A stretch of DNA of 64,000 nt from Caminicella sporogenes DSM 14501 (GTDB lineage Bacteria; Bacillota; Clostridia; Peptostreptococcales; Caminicellaceae), in contig NZ_FRAJ01000005.1 in assembly GCF_900142285.1 (NCBI RefSeq), forward strand, positions 1-64,000. The letters run 5' to 3'. Of the stretch, positions 40,023 to 49,100 are shown one piece after another. The notes below the pieces were generated by a model. That model was not told the origin of the DNA. It searched no databases and was given only the letters and a program-made list of their open reading frames with translations. The position numbers and the translations under genes were made by a program. Numbering within the stretch: the first letter of the stretch is position 1; every line of letters begins with the position of its first letter.

Positions 40023-42371
40023 CTAATTTTTTTCGCAAAAATTAATTGTTTTATTATATTCTTTCATCTTGCTCAAAATAATTTCTTCTACTTCTTCATA
40101 AGTTTTATCTGTCAATATTTCTATTCCCTCTTCTATACTAGACACTGGATATATATGAAATTTTCCTCTTTTTACTGCTTCTATAATTTCATCATCTAAA
40201 ACTATTTCATCAATATTTTTAAATGGAATCATTACTCCCTGTTCATCTGTAAATCCTAATTGTTTACATGTATAATAAAATCCTTCTATTTTTTCAGTAA
40301 TTCCTCCCACAGGTTGAATTTCACCTTTTTGATTGACAGAACCTGTAACGCCTATATACTGTTTGAGAGGAATATCTCCAATACTAGATAATATTGCATA
40401 AAGTTCCGTACTCGATGCACTATCTCCATCAATACTGCTATAAGACTGCTCAAAACATATTTTAGTAGTCAAATTTAAAGGTTCCCTCCTGCAAAATCTT
40501 TCATTTAAAAAACCCTCTAAAATCATAACTCCTTTATCATGTATATTTCCACTAAGCTTTACTTCTCTTTCAATATTTATTATTCCATTGTTTCCTGCAT
40601 AAGTAGAAACTGTAATTACATTTGGCCTTCCAAACATGTAATCTCCCATATCTATTATAGCTAAACCATTAATTTTTCCTACTTTTTTTCCTTTGACATC
40701 TATTATTATTTTTCCTTCCCTATATAACTCATTTATTTTTTCTTCAATTTTATTTACTCTACGCTTTTTCTCTATAATAGCCTTTTCAACATGTTTTTCC
40801 GTAATAAATTTATTTCCGTCATAACCAGCAAATACATCTGCTTCTATTAAAATTTCTATAATTTTATTAAATTTTGTTGAAAGCTTCTTTTGACTTCCTG
40901 CTAATCTATTACTATATTCAAGTACTTTTATAACCCCTTTTTTATCAAAATGCCTTAATCCTTCACTTTGACAATAATATGATATAAAATTTGCCATCTT
41001 CATAATATTTTCATGATTATTTTCCATTACTGAATCAAAATCCACTTTAATTTTAAATAATTTATGAAAATCTTCATCATAATTGTATATTAAATTATAT
41101 ATATATGGACTTCCTATTAATATGATTTTTAATTTAACAGGCACAGCTTCTGGATTTAAAGTAGCAACACTACTAATACCTAATAAATGTCTTAAACTCT
41201 CTATCTTAATTTCACCCGTATTTAATACTCTCTTTAAAAAAATCCAAGATAATGGTTCTCCAAGTAACTGCTGAGCCTGTAGTATCAAATATCCACCATT
41301 TGCTCTATGAATTGCTCCTGCTTTAATCATAGTAAAATCAGTCTTTAAAGTTCCTTTTTCATTTTCATATTCTATCAAACCAGCTAAATTATTATAAGTA
41401 GGATTACACTCAACTATAACAGGTGCTCCACTTTGCTCACTATTATCTACAAATAAATTTACATAATATCTGGGAGCAATTTTTTTTATATCTATATTGG
41501 CACCTAAATCTTCCTCTCCTAAAACTTTAAAATCTGCAATATTTTCTATTATATCTTCTTCTACTTCTTTAATATAATCTAATACTCTACTATAACTTTT
41601 ATATTTTTCAATCAAAACTTCTATCATGGGCTTAACCATAAAATGAGCTATCATCTTTTCAAAATCTCTAAGTTTCTTTTTCATTTCTTTTTCTAATATT
41701 TTTATTTTTTTTAGTATTTCTATGGCTTTTATCTGCAACTCTTCAGCCTTTTTTTCATATTCTTCTTTTTCTCTTTCGCTAAGCTCATCATATTCTTCAT
41801 CACTTAAATTTTTACCATTTTTAATTGGTACAAGTATCAATCCACTCACAGCATTTCTTATCTCAAACCCTAATCTTCTTCCAAAATCAAACAACTCTTC
41901 TAATAATTCACTCTTTTTTTCTTGAAACTCTTTTAAAATATCATTTTTGTTTTTCTCATAATCTTCACTTACAAATGTTTTAGGAACTTCTGTTAATAAA
42001 TCTCTAATCAAAAATTCCATATCTTCTTTAAATTCTCTGCCTTTACCAGCTGGCAAATTTATAGCTTTAGGTCTATTAGGTTCCCTAAAATTATATACAT
42101 AACACCAATCATCTGGCGTCTTTTCTTTAACTGCTCTTTCTTTAACAGAAGAAATTGTATAGCTAGTTTTTCCAGTACCTTTTTGTCCACATACAAAAAT
42201 ATTATATTTTGAATTTTTAACATCAAGCCCAAATTCCATAGCCTTAACGGCTCTTTCTTGACCTATTATACTATAAGAACTTTTCAGCTCTTTAGTAGTT
42301 TTAAATTTAAAATCTCTTGGATTATAAATCATTTTTAACTGCTCATAGCTTAATTCTTTGTATTTTCTCAC
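40023..42371 (-). CDS. Lon-like ATP-dependent protease (LonB/LonC-type, AAA_32)
   Basis: 782-residue cytoplasmic protease. Walker A VCGQKGTGKTSYT near residue 50, a long coiled-coil insertion (about 120-270), then the ATPase body, and a C-terminal Lon protease domain with catalytic serine in DGDSASSTELYAIL and lysine in GGITEKIEGFYYTC. No N-terminal substrate-recognition LON domain. GTG at 42371 behind AAGGGGGG is the likely start; the ATG at 42398 has none. Confidence 0.92.
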   Translation of the reverse strand: MRKYKELSYEQLKMIYNPRDFKFKTTKELKSSYSIIGQERAVKAMEFGLDVKNSKYNIFVCGQKGTGKTSYTISSVKERAVKEKTPDDWCYVYNFREPNRPKAINLPAGKGREFKEDMEFLIRDLLTEVPKTFVSEDYEKNKNDILKEFQEKKSELLEELFDFGRRLGFEIRNAVSGLILVPIKNGKNLSDEEYDELSEREKEEYEKKAEELQIKAIEILKKIKILEKEMKKKLRDFEKMIAHFMVKPMIEVLIEKYKSYSRVLDYIKEVEEDIIENIADFKVLGEEDLGANIDIKKIAPRYYVNLFVDNSEQSGAPVIVECNPTYNNLAGLIEYENEKGTLKTDFTMIKAGAIHRANGGYLILQAQQLLGEPLSWIFLKRVLNTGEIKIESLRHLLGISSVATLNPEAVPVKLKIILIGSPYIYNLIYNYDEDFHKLFKIKVDFDSVMENNHENIMKMANFISYYCQSEGLRHFDKKGVIKVLEYSNRLAGSQKKLSTKFNKIIEILIEADVFAGYDGNKFITEKHVEKAIIEKKRRVNKIEEKINELYREGKIIIDVKGKKVGKINGLAIIDMGDYMFGRPNVITVSTYAGNNGIINIEREVKLSGNIHDKGVMILEGFLNERFCRREPLNLTTKICFEQSYSSIDGDSASSTELYAILSSIGDIPLKQYIGVTGSVNQKGEIQPVGGITEKIEGFYYTCKQLGFTDEQGVMIPFKNIDEIVLDDEIIEAVKRGKFHIYPVSSIEEGIEILTDKTYEEVEEIILSKMKEYNKTINFCEKN

Positions 42372-42485
42372 AAAATCCCCCCTTTTTATAAAAAGCAAAC
42401 CCTTATTCTATTGTATTCATAATAGAATACTTTGCTTCACAAAAAACGAGGGATTTTATTATAATAAATAAAATCTATATGTTAA

Positions 42486-43607
42486 TTAAATATTAAAATA
42501 CTTAAATAAATTATTTATTTCTTCAATCACCTCACTATTTTCCTCTACTTTTAAATGTTTTATAAGTATATTTTTTCCCCTTTTCCTATCTAACTTTAAA
42601 ATAGCCCATGCAGTATATTTTCTAATCATAATAGATTTTTCATTTAAATACTTTTTTATTACATCAATCACTTCCCTATCACCTATATTTCCTATTGCTA
42701 TTAATGCATTTCTTTTAATTATATTTTTTCCCCTCCACCCAGCAGCTGTCATTTTATATTTCTCTTTAAATTCTTTATTTGACATTTCAAGTATTTCCAA
42801 TAAATTAGGATAATAAGTAAATTCATTAGGATAAAAAAAATTATTTTTCTTTGAGATTATTTTTTGATTATGAGGACATACACTCTGACATGTATCACAT
42901 CCATAAATATTATTTCCCATTTTTTCTCTTAATTCATAATCTAGTTCTTCCTTAGTCTGTGTCAAATAAGATATGCATTTTTTTGCATTGTAATTATAAT
43001 TATCCTTAAGAGCACCAGTCGGACATGAATTTATACATTTATTACAGTTTAAACATGAATTTTTACAAAATTTATCACTTTCAATATCTAAATTACATAA
43101 AATATATCCAATAAAAATCCACGAGCCATAATCTTTATTTATTATGCAGTTGTTTTTTCCATACCACCCTATATTAGCTTTATATGCCAAATACCTATCT
43201 ACTAAAGGACCGGTGTCAACAAAATATTTATACTTTAACTTATCAACCTTATTTTTTATAAAAGATATTAATTGCTCCATTTTATCTTTCAAAATTATAT
43301 GATAATCCATGCCCCAAGCACTTCTTGAAATATATCCACAATATTTATATTTTTTGGGATAGTTAATTTCTTTATCGTTTATATAATAAGACATAGCTAT
43401 AACAATTATTGTATTTGCTTCCTTCATAGTTAAAGCAGGATTAATCCTCTTTTCAATATCTTCTTCTTCAAAACCTGACAAATAGTTTTTAGATTTTCTA
43501 TCATTAAGTAAGCCCCTTAATTCTTCAAGGGGCTCAGCTTTAATAAAACCAATAAGGTCTATTCCTATTTTCTGTGAATATCTAATTATTTCCTTTTTTA
43601 TATCCAT
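42486..43607 (-). CDS. queG: Epoxyqueuosine reductase QueG
   Basis: Cobalamin- and 4Fe-4S-dependent last step of queuosine synthesis. 373 residues; CNKCINSCPTGAL and CDTCQSVCPHN are the two ferredoxin-like clusters (about 190-255), and the C-terminus carries HEAT-like repeats (NALIAIGNIGDREVIDVI). The enzyme uses B12, which fits an organism with a complete corrin pathway. Confidence 0.94.
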   Translation of the reverse strand: MDIKKEIIRYSQKIGIDLIGFIKAEPLEELRGLLNDRKSKNYLSGFEEEDIEKRINPALTMKEANTIIVIAMSYYINDKEINYPKKYKYCGYISRSAWGMDYHIILKDKMEQLISFIKNKVDKLKYKYFVDTGPLVDRYLAYKANIGWYGKNNCIINKDYGSWIFIGYILCNLDIESDKFCKNSCLNCNKCINSCPTGALKDNYNYNAKKCISYLTQTKEELDYELREKMGNNIYGCDTCQSVCPHNQKIISKKNNFFYPNEFTYYPNLLEILEMSNKEFKEKYKMTAAGWRGKNIIKRNALIAIGNIGDREVIDVIKKYLNEKSIMIRKYTAWAILKLDRKRGKNILIKHLKVEENSEVIEEINNLFKYFNI

Positions 43608-43681
43608 AAAATCACCTTATTTTTATTAAAACATTTTTAATTTTTAATTGATATTATATTATCTTATAAATACTTTATTTG

Positions 43682-44419
43682 TTATTTTACCACATAATCA
43701 ATAACTAACATAGTCATAAATCCCAAAATCACACCGAAAGTAGCTTTCATCTGATTTCCATTACAATGACTTTCTGGAATAAGTTCATGAGAAACCACAT
43801 AGTACATTGCTCCAGCTGCCAAACTAAGTATAAAAGGCATCAAACTTTTTAATATATCTCCAACAAAAACTCCAACTAACGCTGCTATCGGTTCTCCTAT
43901 TCCTGCAAAAAAACCAAACATAATTGCTTTATATTTTGAATACCCCTTCTCTATAAGAGGTGCTGCTATAACTAAACCTTCTGGTGCATTTTGTATTCCT
44001 ATGGCAATTGCCAATGCAAGACCTATATTATCTTTCCCTGAAGAATAACCTACTCCTATTGCTAATCCTTCAGGAATATTATGAATAATAATTGCTGTCA
44101 AAAGTAAAAAAGTTTTTCTCATTGCATCATCTTTAAATTCAATTAATTTAAATTTATCTAAATGTATATGTGGAATTATTTTTTCAATTAGTGCCATAAT
44201 TACAGCTCCTAATAATAATCCTAAAACAACCTGAATTATATTTCCTTCTTTAAGAGCAGGGTCAATTAAATTAAAAGAACTTGCAAATATCATTATTCCA
44301 GCTGCAAAACCAAGTAGTGAATCTTCTATAACTTTAGATACATTCTTTACAAACAACAAAGGTAAAGTTCCTATACCTGTCAAAAGTCCTGCAAAAGTAC
44401 CTGCTATAAAAGCTGTCAA
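43682..44419 (-). CDS. ZIP family metal transporter
   Basis: Polytopic membrane protein for divalent metal uptake, 245 residues. Transport-site helices IIHNIPEGLAIGVGY and IQNAPEGLVIAAPL, with FFAGIGEPIAALVGV, identify the ZIP family; a histidine-containing loop (EKIIPHIHLDKFK) links helices 3 and 4. I favour the TTG at 44419, 8 bases after GGGAG; an upstream TTG at 44443 is the alternative. Confidence 0.9.
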   Translation of the reverse strand: MTAFIAGTFAGLLTGIGTLPLLFVKNVSKVIEDSLLGFAAGIMIFASSFNLIDPALKEGNIIQVVLGLLLGAVIMALIEKIIPHIHLDKFKLIEFKDDAMRKTFLLLTAIIIHNIPEGLAIGVGYSSGKDNIGLALAIAIGIQNAPEGLVIAAPLIEKGYSKYKAIMFGFFAGIGEPIAALVGVFVGDILKSLMPFILSLAAGAMYYVVSHELIPESHCNGNQMKATFGVILGFMTMLVIDYVVK

Positions 44420-44510
44420 ACATCCCACTCCCTGTTTTATCAATTTTCTTTTTGATACTAGTATGACAGTTTATATAATTTTTTATTACATTTTATATAG
44501 CTTTTTCAGC

Positions 44511-44545
44511 AAAAAAAAGAAATAGTCCTCTTAAACTATTTCTTT
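44511..44545 (-). terminator. Terminator at the nfo stop codon
   Basis: AAAGAAATAGT / ACTATTTCTTT arms and a run of eight T on the minus strand, overlapping the nfo stop. Confidence 0.85.
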
Positions 44546-45377
44546 AACCTAAATATCCATATCTAATAATTTTTATTTCTTTTATATATCCTTCAATATC
44601 ATTTGGAGTTTCTAAATACAAAGGAATATTTTTCAATTTTGGATGATTTATAAAGTTTAAAATTCCTTCTAATCCAAGAGTCCCTTCTCCAATACGTGCA
44701 TGTCTGTCTTTCCTACTTCCAAGTTCATGCATACTGTCATTTAAGTGTATAGCTTTTAATCTATCTAATCCTAAAGTTTTATCAAATTCTTCCAAAACAC
44801 CTTCCAAATCATTTTTTATATTATATCCAGCCGAATACGTATGACAAGTATCAAAACAAACCCCCATTAATTTATTATGCTCTACTCTATCAATTATTTC
44901 CTTTAACTGTTCAAATTTAAATCCAACTTCTGTTCCCTTTCCAGACATAGTTTCAAGTAAAATCATAGTATTTTCATTACCATCCAATACTTCATTTATT
45001 GCTTCTGCTATTCTTTCAATTCCAAAGTCTATTCCCTTTTTTAAGTGATTACCGGGATGTATAACAATATATTTACAGCAATTCAAATGCTGCAATCTAT
45101 ACAAATCATCCTTCAATCTAGTTTTAGCAAATTCCCATGTCTTATCATTATCAGATGCAAAATTATAAGTATACGGTGCATGAGCTAGTAACGAAGCAAA
45201 ATTATATTCTTCACATAACTCATCAGCCTTTTTAAAATCATCAATGTCAAGCTTTCTCGCTTTGCCACCTCTAGGATTTCGTGTAAAAAATTGAAACGTA
45301 TTTGCTTCCATTTTTATTGCTTGTTTTACTGTTTCTACAAATCCTTTTGAAATTGATAGGTGTGAACCTATGAACAT
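44544..45377 (-). CDS. nfo: Deoxyribonuclease IV (endonuclease IV)
   Basis: AP endonuclease with a trinuclear zinc site in a TIM barrel, 277 residues. Motifs GSHLSISKGF, GVCFDTCHTYSAGYNI and HLNDSMHELGSRKDRHARIG bear the metal ligands. The ATG at 45377 lies 9 bases after GGGAG, better placed than the ATG at 45386, which abuts it. Confidence 0.94.
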   Translation of the reverse strand: MFIGSHLSISKGFVETVKQAIKMEANTFQFFTRNPRGGKARKLDIDDFKKADELCEEYNFASLLAHAPYTYNFASDNDKTWEFAKTRLKDDLYRLQHLNCCKYIVIHPGNHLKKGIDFGIERIAEAINEVLDGNENTMILLETMSGKGTEVGFKFEQLKEIIDRVEHNKLMGVCFDTCHTYSAGYNIKNDLEGVLEEFDKTLGLDRLKAIHLNDSMHELGSRKDRHARIGEGTLGLEGILNFINHPKLKNIPLYLETPNDIEGYIKEIKIIRYGYLG

Positions 45378-45496
45378 CTCTTTCATCTCCCTATTATAAA
45401 TACTAGTATTAAAATACCCTATTTATAATTTTCTAAACAAAATTGTCGAATTTTGTTAAATAATTTTAATATTACTCTTATTTCAATTTACCATAA

Positions 45497-45538
45497 AAAA
45501 AATATATGCAAAATTAAACACTGATGCATATATTTTTA
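45497..45538 (-). terminator. Hairpin terminator downstream of the ArsR-like gene
   Basis: AAAATATATGCA / TGCATATATTTT arms around a 13-base loop with a T run on the minus strand, about 60 bp past the stop at 45594. No gene is seen in the rest of 45378-45593. Confidence 0.7.
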
Positions 45539-45593
45539 GGTCATAACAAACAAAAGTTACTAATCAGAACAAATTTGAGTTATATAAGTAAAA

Positions 45594-46181
45594 TTAAAAT
45601 TTATTGTCTTTTTTCTTCAAATTAAATCTAGGAATCATAAGCGTAGAAATTGAATATCTCTTTGTATTTTCTCTATTTTTATCTTTTTTCCCCTTAAGAA
45701 ATTCTTCTATTAATGCTGCCATCTTATCTTGAAGCTTATCTATTTCATCAAGAGTTAAATAATAATCATTAAAATATAATATTTTTTTAGGATAATTTTT
45801 TTCATCTGCAACTTCTACTGCTTTATAAAAATCTTTTGAAATATTTTTAAATATGGAAATTTTAGCTTGATTTACAGAATCCAATACTTTCTTTTCACCC
45901 GAATCTAATATGCTTTTATCAATTACAAATGTTTTAGCAGCAGGCATATAATATTTTTCAACTATACCAAGTTTTATTTTTTCTTCTATCAGTTCTAATA
46001 TTCCAACTTTCAACAAAATTTTTATATGATAATTGACCTTTGCATGAGGTTCTCCCATTTTATCAGCTATTTGTTTAGCAGTTGCCGAAGAATCCTCAAA
46101 AGCTTCCAAAATTTCTATTCTATAAGGATGAGATATAGCTTTAATCTGCTCTAACTCCCTTAAAACTAATACTTCCTTCAT
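45594..46181 (-). CDS. ArsR-like winged-helix transcriptional regulator
   Basis: 195 residues. N-terminal winged helix with ISHPYRIEILEAFEDSSATA and IADKMGEPHAKVNYHIKIL as recognition-helix region (residues about 15-60). The C-terminal part is charged and helical with no recognisable ligand domain or ArsR metal-binding cysteines. AAGGAG precedes the ATG. Target genes cannot be told; no operator was recognised next to it. Confidence 0.85.
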   Translation of the reverse strand: MKEVLVLRELEQIKAISHPYRIEILEAFEDSSATAKQIADKMGEPHAKVNYHIKILLKVGILELIEEKIKLGIVEKYYMPAAKTFVIDKSILDSGEKKVLDSVNQAKISIFKNISKDFYKAVEVADEKNYPKKILYFNDYYLTLDEIDKLQDKMAALIEEFLKGKKDKNRENTKRYSISTLMIPRFNLKKKDNKF

Positions 46182-46286
46182 TATTAAAACTCCTTCACAA
46201 AATTTTATTCTTTTTTAAAATATTCCCTAAAAAAATTACATATATTATAAATTTTATATATAAAATTGTCAATAATTTTTCTAAAA

Positions 46287-47957
46287 CTACTTTACTTCCA
46301 TTATAAAATATGTAATATCATCATCAAGTTTATTATCTAATCTATTTATCTCTTGAAGTATTTTAGAATTTAAAATTTCTATGGAATTATTTCTATTATC
46401 TATCAGTATATCTATTAATTTTCTCTTACTAATAGCCTTATTTTTCTTTTTATCAATTAAACCGTCAGTATAAAATAATATTCTATCTCCCTTATTCAAA
46501 CCTATTTTTACACTTGTGTACTCAGGTGTAAAAAACTCACTAAACTTACAAATAGGAAATCCTTGACTTTTATCAAGAAATTCATAATCTCCATTTTTTC
46601 TAATCAATATAGGATAGCAATTCAGTCCTCCAGAACAATAAGTTAATACTTTAGAATTCAAATTATAATTAGCAAAAAATATAACTATATGCATTTCTTC
46701 TGGAAAATTAAGCTTATTAAATTCTTCATAAAAATGCATTAGATTTTTATGAGGCTTAAGTCCTCTATATCTTTTTATAAGTCTTTCCGTAGATTTTATA
46801 TAATGATTGGTAAACATAGTCAAAAGAGCTGCTGAAATACCATGTCCAGATACGTCCAAAATATACATTCCAACATTATCTTTATCTATCTCATAAATAT
46901 CAAAAAAATCTCCACTTAACCTTTCACATGGAATATATTCTGAAAGAAATATAACACTTGAAAATTCTATTCTTTTATCTGGCAGTAATGACTGTTGTAT
47001 TTTCTTTGCATGCTCCAATTCACTTAATAATCTTTCATTTACTTCTTTTATTTCTCGAGTTCTCCTATCTATAATTTTTTCAAGATTATTAGCATATAAT
47101 CTAATCGTATCCTGTGCTCTTTTAAACTGAAAATACGGAATATCTATCTGATATTTAAAGACAGAATAATATATCAAATAAATCCCTATACTTCTATATG
47201 CATGTCCCAATAAATTATAAACATCATATAAATTTTTATAAAGAATAAACATTATTTCACCAAAGCTGCACAATATTAAACCACAGCAAATGACAATTAT
47301 ATATTTGTCTTTAAACTTAATATAATTTCTGATAAAACCTCCTATTGAAAAAATTTCTAAAGCAATTATAATATAATCTAAAAACTCTCTTATATTTGCA
47401 GTCCCATATCCATCAAAAAATAAATCTGGTATAATGCAAAATTTACATTTAATAACTAAAAAAATTATTAAAAATGTAATTATATCAAAAACTGATATTG
47501 CTTTTTCATTAATTTTAGATTTCTTATAATATGGTATTATGCTGGAAATAAAAATTCCCAATGCCATAATAAACCTATTCATAATAAAGTAAATCATTGT
47601 CAAATCAATTGATTCTTGTATAAATAACTGAACAGCACTATCGAAAGAAACTACATATAAAAAATTAATTACTCCTACTAGTAAAAAAGTTAATGAAAGA
47701 ATAAAAATCCTAAGCCTTTTCGTATGTTTATAAGAATAATAACAATTATTAAATATAATAAATGAAAAAATTACATTCAAAAGTTCAAATATAGTATGCC
47801 ATGTCAAAAAACTATCTTTACTCAAAATACTAGAAAATTTATTTTCATAAATTATCAAAATATCAAATATAATTAAAGCAAATATAAATGTTATTAATAG
47901 CCATAAATAATCATTATTTATGCTAAATTTTCTTTTTTCTTTATCTAATAAAAGCAT
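46287..47957 (-). CDS. Membrane-anchored SpoIIE-type PP2C serine phosphatase with MASE3-like sensor
   Basis: 556 residues. Residues about 15-265 hold several transmembrane helices resembling a MASE3 sensor module; a short coiled coil (about 280-315) leads to a PPM/SpoIIE phosphatase domain with metal aspartates in LSGDFFDIYEID, MYILDVSGHGISAALLTMF and ILFYTDGLIDKK. Likely acts on an anti-sigma-factor antagonist phosphoprotein in a signalling pathway. No partner kinase is adjacent, so the pathway is unknown. Confidence 0.85.
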   Translation of the reverse strand: MLLLDKEKRKFSINNDYLWLLITFIFALIIFDILIIYENKFSSILSKDSFLTWHTIFELLNVIFSFIIFNNCYYSYKHTKRLRIFILSLTFLLVGVINFLYVVSFDSAVQLFIQESIDLTMIYFIMNRFIMALGIFISSIIPYYKKSKINEKAISVFDIITFLIIFLVIKCKFCIIPDLFFDGYGTANIREFLDYIIIALEIFSIGGFIRNYIKFKDKYIIVICCGLILCSFGEIMFILYKNLYDVYNLLGHAYRSIGIYLIYYSVFKYQIDIPYFQFKRAQDTIRLYANNLEKIIDRRTREIKEVNERLLSELEHAKKIQQSLLPDKRIEFSSVIFLSEYIPCERLSGDFFDIYEIDKDNVGMYILDVSGHGISAALLTMFTNHYIKSTERLIKRYRGLKPHKNLMHFYEEFNKLNFPEEMHIVIFFANYNLNSKVLTYCSGGLNCYPILIRKNGDYEFLDKSQGFPICKFSEFFTPEYTSVKIGLNKGDRILFYTDGLIDKKKNKAISKRKLIDILIDNRNNSIEILNSKILQEINRLDNKLDDDITYFIMEVK

Positions 47958-48033
47958 AATTTCACTCCAATTTATTAAACATTTTTAATATATATTCGAT
48001 ATTATTTATTTTTATCCTGCTTAAAAATATAAG

Positions 48034-48075
48034 AAAAAGTTTCTTTTATATTTTCATATAAAAGAAACTTTTTTG
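48034..48075 (-). terminator. Terminator after glsA
   Basis: AAAGTTTCTTTTATAT / ATATAAAAGAAACTTT arms with a tight loop and T run, just past the glsA stop. Confidence 0.88.
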
Positions 48076-48100
48076 AATATTCTAATATATTATATACTTT

Positions 48101-49018
48101 TTAAAAAATACTGAGCATTAACTTTTTTGATAGTCCTTCAAGTACTTTTACACCTGCTATACTATTTCCTTTAGAATCAAGTGCCGGTCCTATTACACCT
48201 ATACCCATTCGATTTGGAACTGCACACATTATACCTCCACTTACACCACTTTTTGCAGGTATTCCTACATTTATTGCAAATTCACCTGATGCATCATACA
48301 TTCCGCATGTTACCATAAAAGTTTTAACTATCTGCGTATAATATTTTGGAATTAAAGTTTCTCCTAATTCCATATCCATACCCTGATTAGCTAAAAACAT
48401 TCCTATATTTGCTATATCTTCACATGTTACTTCTATCGAACACTGTTTAAAATACAAATCTAATATTTCTTCTGCATCTCCTTCAATTATATTGACATCT
48501 TTTAAAAAATAAGCAATTGCTCTATTTCTATCGCCAGTACGTTTTTCGCTTAAATATACATCTTTATTTATATCTAAATTAGGATTTTTTGAAATCTTTC
48601 TAAATAAATTTAAAATTCTTTCAAATTTTTCTTCATTATCTTTTCCTTTTATTAAAGATGTAACTGCAATAGCACCTGCATTAATCATAGGATTTAATGG
48701 TTTTGGTGGTTTTAATGTTTCAAGTTTTCTTATTGAATTAAATGGGTCTCCTGTAGGTTCTTTGCCTACTTTACTGAAAACTATTTCTTCTCCATTATCC
48801 ATCAATGCTAACAGTAATACTAGTGGTTTAGACATACTTTGAGCAGTAAAGCTAATATCATAATCCCCTGCTCTATATACTTTTCCACCAGTATCCACTA
48901 CAACTATTCCAAGTTTATTTGGATCCATCTTTCCAAGCTCGGGTATATAATTTGCCACTTTTCCATGTTTAACCCAATGTCTATTTTCTTCAACTAATTC
49001 CTTTAATAAAGATTGCAT
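48101..49018 (-). CDS. glsA: Glutaminase A
   Basis: Hydrolyses glutamine to glutamate and ammonia. 305 residues, serine-dependent beta-lactamase-like fold: catalytic SFTAQSMSKPLVLLLAL (S-x2-K, about 56-72), PMINAGAIAVTSL, and VGIPAKSGVSGGIMCAVP. AGAAGGTGA lies about 10 bases before the ATG. Confidence 0.95.
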   Translation of the reverse strand: MQSLLKELVEENRHWVKHGKVANYIPELGKMDPNKLGIVVVDTGGKVYRAGDYDISFTAQSMSKPLVLLLALMDNGEEIVFSKVGKEPTGDPFNSIRKLETLKPPKPLNPMINAGAIAVTSLIKGKDNEEKFERILNLFRKISKNPNLDINKDVYLSEKRTGDRNRAIAYFLKDVNIIEGDAEEILDLYFKQCSIEVTCEDIANIGMFLANQGMDMELGETLIPKYYTQIVKTFMVTCGMYDASGEFAINVGIPAKSGVSGGIMCAVPNRMGIGVIGPALDSKGNSIAGVKVLEGLSKKLMLSIF

Positions 49019-49100
49019 TGACTATATCACCTTCTTATAATCAATTTGACAATTTTTACTTTATAGTAATATCGTTTTACAGTCAATACAAAATTCAAAA

